In this document: one piece after another, positions 10,067 to 19,946 of the stretch
Position numbering within the stretch: position 1 is the stretch's first letter
Layout of the letters: each line of letters begins with the position of its first letter
Assembly (NCBI GenBank): GCA_036564245.1
Contig: DATCKU010000030.1
Span: forward strand, 1-64,000
Length of the DNA stretch: 64,000 nucleotides
From: Thermasporomyces sp036564245
Lineage (GTDB): Bacteria > Actinomycetota > Actinomycetes > Propionibacteriales > Actinopolymorphaceae
Reading direction: 5' to 3'
Notes under the pieces: model-generated
Seen by the model: only the letters and a program-made list of their open reading frames with translations
Told to the model about the DNA's origin: nothing
Databases searched by the model: none
Position numbers and translations under genes: made by a program

Positions 10067-10315
10067 GAGGAGGACGGTGACCAGCCCTCTGCTCGAAACC
10101 AGCGCGGACACATTGGCCGAGGGCGATGGTGCAGAGCCGCCGGAGAGCTCGACCGGCGCGTCTTGTGCGCCTTGTGCCTCGACGACAGGTCGATCCGGGA
10201 CCCGCTGGCGTCTCGCCTCTGGTCTTCACAGGGTGCGCGATGAAGAGCACAGCGCGGGCGCCCGTGTCGGACTGTCGTGGCGACCCGTCGCCGTTCCATG
10301 CCAGGATCGAGCCCT

Positions 10316-12484
10316 GTGAGCACATCGAACGGCGAGCTCTCCTATCCCCGCCTTGCTGCCCGCACCTTGCGGTTCACGCTCGGCGCGCCCCGCAACTTCA
10401 CGCTGGCGCGGGACGGCAGCCGGGTCGTCTTCCTTCGGGCGCCGTCTGGCGCCGACCGGCGTACCCAGCTGTGGTGCTACGACGTCGCCGAACGCACCGA
10501 ACGCCTGATCGCAAGCCCCGAGGCGTTGCTCGACACCGCAACCGAGAACCTCTCGCCGGCTGAACGGGCCCGCCGCGAACGCGCCCGGGAAGCCGCGGCC
10601 GGCATCGTGGCGTACGCCTGTGACGCCGAGACGACGCTCGCTGCCTTCGCGTTGTCGTCACGGCTCTTCGTCGCCGACCTGGTGCAGGGCGGAGTGCGGG
10701 AGCTGCCCGCGTCGGGGTCGGTCATCGATCCGCGACCGGATCCTGCCGGTCGCTACGTCGCGTACGCCTCCGACCGGGCGCTGCGGCTCGCGAGCCTCGG
10801 CGACACCGGCCCGCGCGACCGGGTGCTCGTCGGTCCGGCCGACGACAACCCGACCGAAGTGTGGGGCCTCGCCGAGTTCATCGCCTCAGAAGAGATGAGC
10901 CGCACCCGCGGGTTCTGGTGGGCGCCGGACGGTTCGGCCCTGCTCGTGGAGCGGTACGACGAGGCACAGGTACCCGTCTGGCACCTCGCCGACCCTGCGC
11001 GGCCGGAGCAGGCGCCGACGCCGGTGCGCTACCCGGCCGCAGGTACTGCCAACGCCGATGTGTCCCTGTGGCTGGTCTGCCTGCCACCGGAAGGGCAGCC
11101 CGGTACCTCCCAGCTCGCACAGGAAGGAGCTCCGCAGCAGGAGACCGTGACGGAGGTGGCGTGGGACCGCGAGCGGTTTCCGTACCTCGCGCACGTCTCC
11201 TGGACGTCGTACGGTCCTCCCCTCCTCTACGTGCTGACCCGCGACCAGCGCATGGCGCACGTGTTGCAGGTCGACCCGACAACCGGCGCGACCTCGCTGG
11301 TGCACGAGACCACTGACCGGGCATGGGTGGAGCTGGTCTCGGGGACGCCTGCGTGGCTGCCGGACGGCCGGCTGCTCACCACGGTGGACGACGCCGACTG
11401 CGACACCCGTCGGCTGGCCTACGACGGTGTGCCGGTGACACCTGAGGGCATGCAGGTGACGTCGGTCCTCGACATCGGCCAGGACGGCGTGCTGGTCACC
11501 GTCACGACCGAGCCGATCGAGCAGCACGTGGCCCACGTCGGCTTCGACGGCACGGTGACACCGCTCACGTCAGAGCCGGGTGTGCACACCGGACGTACGA
11601 GCGGCCCGCTGACCGTGCTCGCCTCGAGCGGCATGGACCATGACGGTCTACTCGTACGCGTGCTGCGGGACGGGGAGCAGGTCGGCGAGATCGCCTCGCG
11701 GCAGGAGAAGCCGCCGTTCACACCGGTGGTCACGTTGCGGCGGCTCGGACGGTCCGAGCTGCGGACGGCCGTGTTGTTCCCGCGAGACCACGTGCCGGGC
11801 TCGGCTCGCCTGCCGCTGCTGCTCGATCCCTACGGCGGGCCGCACGCGCAGCGGGTACGGATGGCGCGGTCGGCCTTTCTCGCCAGCCAGTGGCTTGCCG
11901 ACCAGGGCTTCTGCGTGGTGGTCGCGGACGGACGCGGCACGCCCTCACGCGGCCCGGCGTGGGAGCGTCGGGTGCACAACGACTTCCTCGGCACGCTCGA
12001 CGACCAGGTGGAGGTCGTGGCCGAGGTGGCGGCGGCGTACCCGAACGACGTCGACCCCGGGCGCGTGGCCATTCGCGGGTGGTCGTACGGCGGCTACCTG
12101 GCCGCGCTCGCGGTGCTCACCCGACCGGACGTCTTCCATGCGGCCGTGGCGGGCGCGCCGGTGACCGACTGGCGGCTCTACGACACGTGCTACACGGAGC
12201 GCTACCTCGGCCATCCTGCGGAGCAGCCCGAGGTGTACGACCGCAACAGCCTCATCGGCAAGGCGAGCGCGCTCGAGCGTCCCCTGCTGCTCATCCACGG
12301 GCTCGCCGACGACAACGTGGTGGCGGCGCACACCCTCCGGCTGTCGTCGGCGCTGCTCGCGGCTGGACGGCCCCACACCGTGCTGCCCTTGACCGGGGTC
12401 ACTCACATGACACCGCAGGAGGTCGTCGCGGAGAACCTGCTCCTGCTCGAGCTCGCCTTCCTCCGCTCGGCACTTTCACAATGA
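10316..12484 (+). CDS. S9 family serine peptidase (DPP IV / prolyl oligopeptidase-like)
   Basis: 722 residues from the preferred GTG start (VSTSNGELS). An N-terminal beta-propeller domain (about residues 60-480) precedes an alpha/beta-hydrolase domain. The catalytic triad is visible: Ser590 in GWSYGGYL, Asp near 665 in HGLADDN, and His697 in GVTHMT. The enzyme cleaves short peptides, probably after proline or similar residues, and without a signal peptide it is cytoplasmic. It ends LSQ with codons TCA CAA TGA, the stop being embedded in a micro-ORF repeat that also terminates sdhB and the FAD monooxygenase gene. An ATG at 10298 is an alternative start. Confidence 0.88.
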   Translation: MSTSNGELSYPRLAARTLRFTLGAPRNFTLARDGSRVVFLRAPSGADRRTQLWCYDVAERTERLIASPEALLDTATENLSPAERARRERAREAAAGIVAYACDAETTLAAFALSSRLFVADLVQGGVRELPASGSVIDPRPDPAGRYVAYASDRALRLASLGDTGPRDRVLVGPADDNPTEVWGLAEFIASEEMSRTRGFWWAPDGSALLVERYDEAQVPVWHLADPARPEQAPTPVRYPAAGTANADVSLWLVCLPPEGQPGTSQLAQEGAPQQETVTEVAWDRERFPYLAHVSWTSYGPPLLYVLTRDQRMAHVLQVDPTTGATSLVHETTDRAWVELVSGTPAWLPDGRLLTTVDDADCDTRRLAYDGVPVTPEGMQVTSVLDIGQDGVLVTVTTEPIEQHVAHVGFDGTVTPLTSEPGVHTGRTSGPLTVLASSGMDHDGLLVRVLRDGEQVGEIASRQEKPPFTPVVTLRRLGRSELRTAVLFPRDHVPGSARLPLLLDPYGGPHAQRVRMARSAFLASQWLADQGFCVVVADGRGTPSRGPAWERRVHNDFLGTLDDQVEVVAEVAAAYPNDVDPGRVAIRGWSYGGYLAALAVLTRPDVFHAAVAGAPVTDWRLYDTCYTERYLGHPAEQPEVYDRNSLIGKASALERPLLLIHGLADDNVVAAHTLRLSSALLAAGRPHTVLPLTGVTHMTPQEVVAENLLLLELAFLRSALSQ

Positions 12485-12513
12485 CCAGGCGTGGTAGGCC
12501 TTCGCTCGGCTGA
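12481..12513 (+). repeat. MT micro-ORF repeat, copy 3 (overlaps stop codon)
   Basis: ATG at 12481 overlaps the S9 peptidase stop as ATGA. It reads MTRRGRPSLG then TGA (10 codons), a shortened version, and continues directly into a terminator hairpin. The flank TCACAATGACCAGGCG is identical to that at sdhB and at the FAD monooxygenase gene. Confidence 0.6.
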
Positions 12514-12564
12514 GGGTCGCCCTACGGTCTCAGGCTTGCGGTCTCGACCGCAGGGCGACCCTCA
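12511..12564. terminator. Hairpin between convergent genes
   Basis: TGAGGGTCGCCCT (12511-12523) pairs perfectly with AGGGCGACCCTCA (12552-12564), 13 base pairs. It sits between the convergent S9 peptidase and GxGYxYP genes and probably terminates both. Confidence 0.65.
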
Positions 12565-12590
12565 CAACCGATCGTGCTGACGCGACGCCG

Positions 12591-14735
12591 TCAGCTACGG
12601 GCCTGCGGGGAGGGCGCCTGAGTGGGATCACCCGCCGTAGCCGCCTGTCCCGTCGACGCCAGGCCCTGCTCGGCTGCCTGGCGTACCAACGCGAAGTACT
12701 GGTCACCGCGCACGGCCACGAAGTCGTCGCCGAGCTGGTCCATGATCCAGGCCACATCGGTCGGCGTGAGCTCCCACGCCGCCACGCCGACCGCGATGAA
12801 GACCGGCCGGGTGCCGTCGTAGTCCGCGGCCGCGTTCGCCTGGATCCGGCGCAGCACCTCGTTGCGGTCGCTGTGGGCGATCTGCCTGGAGACCGGCAAC
12901 CGTCCGTCGGCCATGATCGTGGTGTCGCTGCGCTCGAACCACATGTTGTAGACGATCCCCGCCACGCCGAGCTCGTCTGCGTACGCCTGCGCCGACGCCT
13001 CCTGCAGCATCGGGATGTCGTCGAGCGCATAGATCATGTTCAGGCCGAGCTTGTCGAAGTACGGCTTGTTCTGTGACAGGAACGTCGCCAGGTTGTCCTG
13101 CGGCCAAAGCGACGGATAGAAGTAGCCGGCACCCGACGGCCCGGCCACCAGCAGGTCGTTCGGCGTCGCTGTGGACAGGTAGTAGCTGATGATGAGCGGG
13201 GCCACGTCGACGAGCAACGGGCTCACCGACCAGTTCATCGGCACCGAACCCCGGCCAGGATCGTCCCAGATCACCCGGAGCCGGTGCTGGCAGTACTGCA
13301 CGTTGTCGCCCTCGGCGAAGGTGAACGTGAGATAGACCTTGTTCTCCAGCGGCGGCGGTGGGGCGGGCTTTTGCGCCCGGATCGGCGCCCGGAAACCACC
13401 GTGGACGGTGGCGTTCTCCAAGAAGTCGGCCGCGAGTGTGTAGACACCCTCCGCCGACGCGAGCCGCACGCCGGCGAACTCGCCACTGAACCAGCCGAGG
13501 TACGGCGTTCCTTCGCCGGCCGCGGCGAAGATCCGGCTCATGAGCTCCGCCTCTTCCGGAGCCATGTCCGAACCCAGCCAGAACGGCATCGCCCGCAACG
13601 CGACCGCGTAGTCGCGAAGCGGCAGCGAAGCGGGAATCCGGTCGTCCGACGACACCGCGGGCGCCACCTTCGACACCGACACGAGGAACTGGTTGAACAT
13701 GTCGAGCGACAGCGTGAGTTGTTGCGCGGTCGGCGGAACGCTGAGCTCGTAGATGAAGTACGAGTTCCCGTCGGCGAAGCGGTGCGAGTCCTCGGTGTCG
13801 CTCTGCGGCTTCAACCCCGCGCCGCCGTGGTCGAAGATGACCGCCCGCTCGGCGTCGGTGTCGATGTCGAAGTCCGCGACGACGGTGCCGTCGGCGGTCA
13901 ACGTGAGGTGGTGAAGGGCCCCGCCCCAACCATCGGCAGGCTGCGAGTCCTGCATGCGGAAGTAGAGCTTGTCGTTACCCGCGAACGCTGACACGTCGAA
14001 CTCGTACACCTGGCGGTTGGACGTGTCGCGGATCGGACGTTCCTCGCGAGCGATCTCGACGAAGTCCTTCCAGTTGTCCGGTGGGATCGGCTTGGACTGC
14101 CCGGGGTTGATGCCGAGCAAGGCCCGGTGTGTCGTACGAGGCCACAGGTTCTCGAACTGCCAGGCCGTCGCCTCGATGTTGGACGAGAACCAGCCCTGCA
14201 GGTCGTCGAGGATCCGCTTGCGGTAGGGCGGCTTGGTGAGGACCTCGGCGAGCTCAGGGCTTGCGATGACACCGTCTTCCAGGCCGGCGATGGTGGTCGC
14301 CACGTTGACGGTTTCGACGATCGCGGGATCGTAGACGACGATGCCTTTGGCTCGATGCAGATAGGCCTTGATGACCTTCCACGGATCGGTGTGCTCACGG
14401 TAGGGAATGCCCGAGTCGTCGAGCCAGGTCTTGCGGCCTTCCGGCGGATTCCCTTTGATGACGTAGATTTCCGGTCGCTTCCGGTTCACCAAGCCTTGCA
14501 GGGTCAACACCAGCAGCTGCACGTCGACCGGTGTGTCGTCGGCCATGAAGAGCGCATCGAGGCGTTTGGGGCGCGCGAACGTCGGAAGCTCTTGGCTCCT
14601 GGGCCACCTGATCCCGGTCGAGTCGTGCGCCGCCCATGCGGCCTGGTTGGAAGCGACGACGCCCTGGGCGAGCGCCACTGCCGGCGGGATGCTGAGAATC
14701 GTTCGCCGTGAGATTCGTACGCCAGAGTCGGTCAT
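12591..14735 (-). CDS. Secreted GxGYxYP domain protein, Tat signal
   Basis: 714 residues. The start ATG 14735 has GAGGAG about eight bases upstream. A twin-arginine signal (RISRRTILSIPPAVALAQGVVA) indicates folded export. The defining motif is seen at about residue 530, GPSGAGYFYPSLWP (G-x-G-Y-x-Y-P). Family members are putative glycoside hydrolases linked to polysaccharide use; catalytic residues are not established, so activity is inferred. A long middle segment (about 250-420) resembles a carbohydrate-binding beta-sandwich. It is convergent with the peptidase gene. Together with the GH20 and GH92 genes in this window it suggests a glycan-degrading lifestyle. Confidence 0.85.
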   Translation of the reverse strand: MTDSGVRISRRTILSIPPAVALAQGVVASNQAAWAAHDSTGIRWPRSQELPTFARPKRLDALFMADDTPVDVQLLVLTLQGLVNRKRPEIYVIKGNPPEGRKTWLDDSGIPYREHTDPWKVIKAYLHRAKGIVVYDPAIVETVNVATTIAGLEDGVIASPELAEVLTKPPYRKRILDDLQGWFSSNIEATAWQFENLWPRTTHRALLGINPGQSKPIPPDNWKDFVEIAREERPIRDTSNRQVYEFDVSAFAGNDKLYFRMQDSQPADGWGGALHHLTLTADGTVVADFDIDTDAERAVIFDHGGAGLKPQSDTEDSHRFADGNSYFIYELSVPPTAQQLTLSLDMFNQFLVSVSKVAPAVSSDDRIPASLPLRDYAVALRAMPFWLGSDMAPEEAELMSRIFAAAGEGTPYLGWFSGEFAGVRLASAEGVYTLAADFLENATVHGGFRAPIRAQKPAPPPPLENKVYLTFTFAEGDNVQYCQHRLRVIWDDPGRGSVPMNWSVSPLLVDVAPLIISYYLSTATPNDLLVAGPSGAGYFYPSLWPQDNLATFLSQNKPYFDKLGLNMIYALDDIPMLQEASAQAYADELGVAGIVYNMWFERSDTTIMADGRLPVSRQIAHSDRNEVLRRIQANAAADYDGTRPVFIAVGVAAWELTPTDVAWIMDQLGDDFVAVRGDQYFALVRQAAEQGLASTGQAATAGDPTQAPSPQARS

Positions 14736-15060
14736 GACGGGACTCCTCGAGGCAAGCGTGACACCGGGCCACCAACGAAGGATGTGCACGCACGACCTGA
14801 CTGCGGACAGCCGTCCCGCCGTGTGGCGCAGGTACGACTGCGCAGGTGCGTGAGGGTTCAGGCACTGCGGAAGCCGCTCCGAGGGCACTCAGACCCGTGG
14901 TCCGAGGTGCTCTCGAGACTGCCCGGAACGTACTGTGCCGGCAGCGCTCGGGCAAGGGCGTCTGTCCGCTTCGGGCCAGCCGGAAAGATCCCCACCGGCG
15001 TATCGGACCTGCACATGGTGCCGGCACGTGTTGTGGGTCCGGCAGGCGTAGTGCACATGG
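14736..15060. other. Intergenic region upstream of GxGYxYP gene
   Basis: 325 bases between two genes of the same strand. It holds the promoter region of the GxGYxYP gene and MT micro-ORF copy 4, which stays open to 14858. The outer TGCAC/GTGCA and inner TGCCGG/CCGGCA pairs around 15014-15060 could form a hairpin after the Nudix-kinase gene. Nothing else is recognised. Confidence 0.4.
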
Positions 15061-15064
15061 TCAT
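14858..15064 (-). repeat. MT micro-ORF repeat, copy 4 (overlaps stop codon)
   Basis: ATG 15064 overlaps the stop of the Nudix-kinase gene as ATGA. It begins MTMCTTPAGPTTRAGTMCR and stays open for 68 codons, of which only the first 20 or so resemble other copies (compare P-x-x-AGAGT in copy 11). This is the most divergent member apart from copy 13. Confidence 0.45.
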
Positions 15065-16338
15065 TTGGATGTGAGAGCGCGGGCGATGGCGGGAGCGATC
15101 TCGAGCAGGCGAGCCCTGGCCTGCTCGACCTTCTCCACCACCCCACTCGCCCGCAACCGCGCCATTCCGGCGTCTCCGCGCTCCGCGCCCGACCGGATCC
15201 GCTCCATCGACAACTCGAGCCGAGCCGGCACCGCCTCGAGCACGTCCCGCGGACTGATCCCGCCGTACGCCTGCGCCAGCACGCCGAGCCGTCGGGCGGC
15301 GTCGGCGACCGCCGACCGGGCCAGATCCGTGAGCAGGACGAAGCTCCACGCCGCGAACGCGAGATCGTCGATCGCGCGACCGGGTCCTGCGACATCCCAG
15401 TCGAGCACGCCGACCAGCTCGAGCTCGCCGGTGTCCGGCCGCCGCTTGACCACGACGTTGCGTGGAGCGACGTCGTTGTGACAGACGACCTCGCCTGTCC
15501 GCAGCTCGCCGGCTGCGAGACGCCAGACCGGTTCGGGCGTACGGAAAGATCGCGAAGCCTCGTGAAAGCGTCGCAGCCAGCGACCCAGCTGGACGAGGAG
15601 AGAATCCGGCACCCATCCGAACGGCTCGCCCGACGACGCCTGGGACATGCTGGCGAGCGTCTCACCAGGAAGGTACGAAACGATCTCACGGCCGCGCGCG
15701 TCCCGGCCCAGAGGCCTCGGGACACCTGGTACGTCGTGGGCCCGGAGGTGCTCCAGCAGCCGGTGCACGGTCGGCGTCCAGTGCCCCGTCGGCCGCCGTA
15801 CCGTCTCCCCGATCCGCACGGCACCGCCCACCCCACCGCCAGTCAGCGGTTCGCCGTCCAGCAGGGGTTCGCGCAGCGCAGCGATCAGCGGACGATCCGG
15901 ATCGAGCCAGCACACGTCGTCGAGCTCTTCTGGTCCGAGCCATCTGAGCGCGTCGTGGTCGGCACCGGCGACCGGCTGTGGCGATCCCGCGACCATGCGC
16001 GCGACATAGCCGCGCAGCACCGAGCCGGGTCCCAGTGGGACGTCGACGCCCAGGCGATCCACCACCTCGACGTCGATCCCCAGCTCCTCACGGCATTCGC
16101 GCGCCACGGCGGCGGCGTCGGTTTCGCCGGCTTCGACCTTCCCGCCCGGAAGCTCCCAGCCACCGTGGCCACCCATCGCCCGGCCGATCATGTCGTCGGG
16201 CACGCTCGGTGAGCGATCGTCCACGGCTCCCGGCCAATCCCGCCGCCGCGCCGCCAAGACACACCCCGCCCTGACCACCGCGGCGGCCACCACCACGCCG
16301 GGACGAGGCCCATCCGTAGGATCATGCTGGTCCGTCAC
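15061..16338 (-). CDS. Nudix hydrolase fused to aminoglycoside-phosphotransferase-like kinase
   Basis: 425 residues with two enzyme domains. Residues 14-155 form a Nudix hydrolase: the box runs from Gly66 to Ile88 (GKVEAGET...RECREELGI), preceded by WELPGG, as in MutT-like pyrophosphatases. Residues 190-425 form an APH/choline-kinase-like fold with CHNDVAPRN (His287, Asp289) as catalytic loop and DWD (313-315) for magnesium. GTG 16338 is chosen because the residues before it look non-coding. Substrates are unknown; a nucleotide-sugar or nucleotide-linked metabolite handled by both domains is speculation. The stop overlaps a micro-ORF repeat. Confidence 0.85.
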   Translation of the reverse strand: MTDQHDPTDGPRPGVVVAAAVVRAGCVLAARRRDWPGAVDDRSPSVPDDMIGRAMGGHGGWELPGGKVEAGETDAAAVARECREELGIDVEVVDRLGVDVPLGPGSVLRGYVARMVAGSPQPVAGADHDALRWLGPEELDDVCWLDPDRPLIAALREPLLDGEPLTGGGVGGAVRIGETVRRPTGHWTPTVHRLLEHLRAHDVPGVPRPLGRDARGREIVSYLPGETLASMSQASSGEPFGWVPDSLLVQLGRWLRRFHEASRSFRTPEPVWRLAAGELRTGEVVCHNDVAPRNVVVKRRPDTGELELVGVLDWDVAGPGRAIDDLAFAAWSFVLLTDLARSAVADAARRLGVLAQAYGGISPRDVLEAVPARLELSMERIRSGAERGDAGMARLRASGVVEKVEQARARLLEIAPAIARALTSK

Positions 16339-16516
16339 CCGACAAGTGTGTCCGATACCACATGTGATGCGCATTCCACAGCTCGCAGTTTCGGGCTTGT
16401 AGGGTGCACGATGCCCTTGCGTGTATCTGCCAGGGTCCGACCACGAATCCGTCGATCACCAACGCATAGGCAGGGGCCCGACTGGCACCCCTGGACCGAG
16501 GAGGGAACGAAAAGAC

Positions 16517-17311
16517 ATGGCGACGGGCGTTCTAAGTCCCGACCGCGCACGCATCGACAAGCGCACCTTGCGCCGCGATCGATGGTGGATCCACCCCACG
16601 CTCACGTTCATCGGCTTCACAGCATTCGTCGTCTACGCGAGCTGGCGCGCGTTCTCCGGCGTCAACTACTACGCCTCCCCCTATCTGTCGCCGTTCTATT
16701 CACCCTGTCTCACCACCCAATGCGTGCCGGGTTCGAGCGACTTCGGCCAGCCGATCACGTTCCTGCCGGCGTGGTTCTCGCCGGCGTTGATAATTCTCGT
16801 TTTCCCACTCGGGTTCCGGCTCACCTGCTACTACTACCGCAAGGCCTACTACCGCTCGTTCTGGCTCTCACCGCCGGCCTGTGCGGTGGCCGAGCCGCAT
16901 CGGCGCTACACCGGTGAACGTCGGTTCCCGTTGATCCTCCAGAACTCCCACCGGTGGTTCTTCTACGCGTCGTTCCTCGTCGCGTGCATCCTGACGTACG
17001 ACGTGGTGATCGCCTTCCGCAACGAAGAGCACGAATGGGGTCACGCCGGGCTCGGGACCCTCATCCTCCTGGTCAACGTCGTGCTCATCTGGCTCTACAC
17101 GCTGTCCTGCCACTCCTGCCGGCACATCGTGGGTGGGCGGCTGCGTCACTTCAGCAAGCATCCGATCCGCTATCGGCTCTGGACGCTTGTCTCCAGGATG
17201 AACACCGACCACCCCCGCTGGGCCTGGGCGTCGCTGTTCTCGGTCGCACTCGCCGACTTGTACGTCTATCTGCTGGCCACCAACGTGATTTCGGATATCA
17301 GGTTCTTCTGA
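16517..17311 (+). CDS. Succinate dehydrogenase membrane anchor subunit
   Basis: 264 residues with about five hydrophobic helices. It starts at ATG 16517 behind GAGGGAACGAAAAGAC. It resembles the anchor protein of the actinobacterial Sdh1-type complex (Rv0249c in mycobacteria), not the short SdhC/SdhD pair. Conserved histidines in the helical region (HRWFFY, HSCRH) are candidates for haem or quinone binding. It leads the operon sdhC-sdhA-sdhB, 52 bases before sdhA. The complex oxidises succinate and reduces menaquinone, which the men genes at 48-57 kb make. No separate second anchor gene is present, as expected for this type. Confidence 0.85.
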   Translation: MATGVLSPDRARIDKRTLRRDRWWIHPTLTFIGFTAFVVYASWRAFSGVNYYASPYLSPFYSPCLTTQCVPGSSDFGQPITFLPAWFSPALIILVFPLGFRLTCYYYRKAYYRSFWLSPPACAVAEPHRRYTGERRFPLILQNSHRWFFYASFLVACILTYDVVIAFRNEEHEWGHAGLGTLILLVNVVLIWLYTLSCHSCRHIVGGRLRHFSKHPIRYRLWTLVSRMNTDHPRWAWASLFSVALADLYVYLLATNVISDIRFF

Positions 17312-17363
17312 TGGGACGAGTCTTCGAAGCTGTCGAGAGTACTGGGACCGAGGTGTTGAACAC

Positions 17364-19151
17364 ATGACCGAACGGCATTCCTACGACGTCGTGGTCGTCG
17401 GTGCCGGAGGCGCCGGTCTGCGCGCGGCGATCGCCGCCCACGACGCTGGCGCGCGCACCGCGATCGTCTGCAAGTCCTTGCTGGGCAAGGCTCACACGGT
17501 CATGGCCGAAGGCGGGATCGCCGCCGCGATGGGCAACCTGTACCCCGAGGACAACTGGAAGGTGCACTTCCGCGACACGATGCGTGGCGGGAAGATGCTC
17601 AACAACTGGCGGATGGCCCAGCTGCACGCCCAGGAGGCACCGGACCGGGTCCTGGAACTCGAAGAATGGGGCGCCCTCTTCGACCGCACCGAAGACGGTC
17701 TCATCTCCCAGCGTGACTTCGGTGGCCACCGCTACGCCCGGTTGGCACACGTCGGCGACCGCACCGGATTGGAGATGATCCGCACCCTGCAGCAGCGGGC
17801 GGTTGCGCTGGGCATCGACGTCTTCATGGAGTGCACGATCACCGAGATCCTGAAGGACGGCGACCGGGTGGCCGGTGCCTTCGGCTACTGGCGGGAGAGC
17901 GGGCGCTTCATCGTCTTCGAGGCGCCGTCGATCGTCCTCGCCACCGGTGGGATCGGCAAGTCCTTCAAGGTGACCTCGAACTCCTGGGAGTACACCGGCG
18001 ACGGCCACGCGCTCGCCCTTCGTGCCGGCGCCAGCCTGATCAACATGGAGTTCGTGCAGTTCCACCCGACGGGCATGGTCTGGCCGCTGTCGGTGCGGGG
18101 TCTGCTCGTCACCGAGTCCGTACGCGGCGACGGTGGCGTGCTGCGGAACTCCGAAGGTCGGCGGTTCATGTTCGACTACATCCCGGAGTACTTCAAGGCC
18201 GAGACCGCCGAGACCGAAGAGGAAGCCGACGCGTGGTACACCGACAAGCGCAACAACCGCCGGCCTCCTGAGCTGCTGCCTCGAGACGAGGTGGCCCGAG
18301 CCATCAACGCCGAGATCAAGGCCGGCCGGGGTAGCCCGCACGGTGGGGTCTACCTCGACATCGCGTCGCGCCGTGACCCGGAGTTCATCAAGCGCCGGCT
18401 TCCGTCGATGTACCACCAGTTCAAGGAGCTCGCCGGCGTCGACATCACGAAAGAGCCCATGGAGATCGCACCTACCTGCCACTACGTGATGGGCGGTGTG
18501 GAGGTCGACCCCGACAGCGCTGCCTCGTCGGTCGAAGGGTTGTACGCCGCGGGCGAGGTCGCGGGAGGCATGCACGGTTCCAACCGGCTCGGCGGAAACT
18601 CGCTTTCGGACCTGCTGGTGTTCGGCCGCCGCGCAGGCCTCAACGCCGCTTACCACGCAGCGAAGGTCAAGGGCTCACGTCCAAAGGTCAACGAGGCAGC
18701 GGTGCAGGCTGCCGCTGACACAGCACTGGCGCCGTTCAACGAGGAGGGCGGCGAGAGTCCGTACGACGTCCAGAAGGACCTGCAGGAAGTCATGCACTCG
18801 CTGGTCGGGATCATCCGTACGGGCGAAGAGCTCGAGCGCGCCCTGGTCGAGCTGGAGCGCCTGGCCGAGCGAGCGAAGAAGGTCTCCATCGAGGGCAACC
18901 GGCAGTACAACCCGGGTTGGCACCTCGCCCTCGACCTGCGGAACATGCTGCTGGTCTCCGAATGCATCGCTCGGGCGGCACTGACCCGGACGGAGAGTCG
19001 CGGCGGTCATACCCGTGACGACTACCCGATGAGCGATCCGGAATGGGGCAAGAAGAACATCGTGCTGCGGCAGCGGGATGGCCGGATCGAGCTGGCCATC
19101 CAGCCACTTCCTGAGATGCCGGAAGAACTTCGTGCACTGCTTGAGGACTGA
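17364..19151 (+). CDS. sdhA: Succinate dehydrogenase flavoprotein subunit
   Basis: 595 residues. The FAD-binding GAGGAG lies at residues 13-18 and the covalent FAD-attaching His44 in GKAHTVMAEGGI. Substrate-binding and proton-shuttle region is visible as FHPTGMV and, later, HGSNRLGGNSLSDLLVFGR. It catalyses succinate to fumarate on the cytoplasmic side of the membrane. It is the middle gene of the sdh operon, 24 bases before sdhB. Annotation as fumarate reductase flavoprotein is possible on sequence alone; the operon form and an aerobic gene set favour succinate dehydrogenase. Confidence 0.93.
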   Translation: MTERHSYDVVVVGAGGAGLRAAIAAHDAGARTAIVCKSLLGKAHTVMAEGGIAAAMGNLYPEDNWKVHFRDTMRGGKMLNNWRMAQLHAQEAPDRVLELEEWGALFDRTEDGLISQRDFGGHRYARLAHVGDRTGLEMIRTLQQRAVALGIDVFMECTITEILKDGDRVAGAFGYWRESGRFIVFEAPSIVLATGGIGKSFKVTSNSWEYTGDGHALALRAGASLINMEFVQFHPTGMVWPLSVRGLLVTESVRGDGGVLRNSEGRRFMFDYIPEYFKAETAETEEEADAWYTDKRNNRRPPELLPRDEVARAINAEIKAGRGSPHGGVYLDIASRRDPEFIKRRLPSMYHQFKELAGVDITKEPMEIAPTCHYVMGGVEVDPDSAASSVEGLYAAGEVAGGMHGSNRLGGNSLSDLLVFGRRAGLNAAYHAAKVKGSRPKVNEAAVQAAADTALAPFNEEGGESPYDVQKDLQEVMHSLVGIIRTGEELERALVELERLAERAKKVSIEGNRQYNPGWHLALDLRNMLLVSECIARAALTRTESRGGHTRDDYPMSDPEWGKKNIVLRQRDGRIELAIQPLPEMPEELRALLED

Positions 19152-19175
19152 CAAGGACTAGGAAGACCTGACGAC

Positions 19176-19946
19176 ATGACATACGACCTCAAGATGAAGG
19201 TGTGGCGTGGCGACAAGGATGGCGGCGCCCTGCAGGACTTCACCGTGCCGGTGGAGGAAGGCGAGGTAGTGCTCGACGCCATTCACCGGCTGCAGTCCAC
19301 GCAGGCGGGCGACCTCGCCGTGCGGTGGAACTGCAAGGCCGGCAAGTGTGGCTCGTGCAGTGCCGAGATCAACGGCAAACCGCGCCTCATGTGCATGACG
19401 CGGCTGTCGGACTACCCGCGCGACGAGACCCTCACCGTCACGCCGATGCGTACCTTCCCGGTGATAAAGGACCTCGTCACCGACGTCTCGTACAACTACG
19501 AGAAGGCAAAGCAGATCCCTGCCTTCGCCCCGGCTCCCCCGGATCCGGACGGCAAGCGGCGGATGATGCAGGCCGACGTCGAGCGTGGGCAGGAGTTCCG
19601 CAAGTGCATCGAGTGCTTCCTCTGCCAGAACGTCTGTCACGTGATCCGTGACCACGAGGAGAACAAGCCGGCGTTCGCGGGACCGCGTTTCTTCCTGCGG
19701 TTCGCCGAGCTCGACATGCACCCGCTCGACACGCACGACCGACGGGCGCTGGCTCAGGCCGCTGCGGGCATCGGCATGTGCAACATCACCAAGTGCTGCA
19801 CGGAGGTCTGCCCGGAGAACATCAAGATCACCGACAACGCGATCATTCCGATGAAGGAGCGCGTGGTCGACCGCAAGTACGACCCGGTGGTCTGGCTGGG
19901 CTCCAAGATCTTCCGCCGTGACCAGCGCACCGAAGTCTCACAATGA
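19176..19946 (+). CDS. sdhB: Succinate dehydrogenase iron-sulfur subunit
   Basis: 256 residues. The 2Fe-2S cysteines are in WNCKAGKCGSCSAE with a fourth in LMCM. The 4Fe-4S and 3Fe-4S cysteines are in CIECFLCQNVC and CNITKCCTEVCPE. It passes electrons from SdhA to the membrane anchor and menaquinone. It is the last gene of the operon. The protein ends EVSQ with TCA CAA TGA, where the stop lies inside a micro-ORF repeat. Confidence 0.94.
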   Translation: MTYDLKMKVWRGDKDGGALQDFTVPVEEGEVVLDAIHRLQSTQAGDLAVRWNCKAGKCGSCSAEINGKPRLMCMTRLSDYPRDETLTVTPMRTFPVIKDLVTDVSYNYEKAKQIPAFAPAPPDPDGKRRMMQADVERGQEFRKCIECFLCQNVCHVIRDHEENKPAFAGPRFFLRFAELDMHPLDTHDRRALAQAAAGIGMCNITKCCTEVCPENIKITDNAIIPMKERVVDRKYDPVVWLGSKIFRRDQRTEVSQ

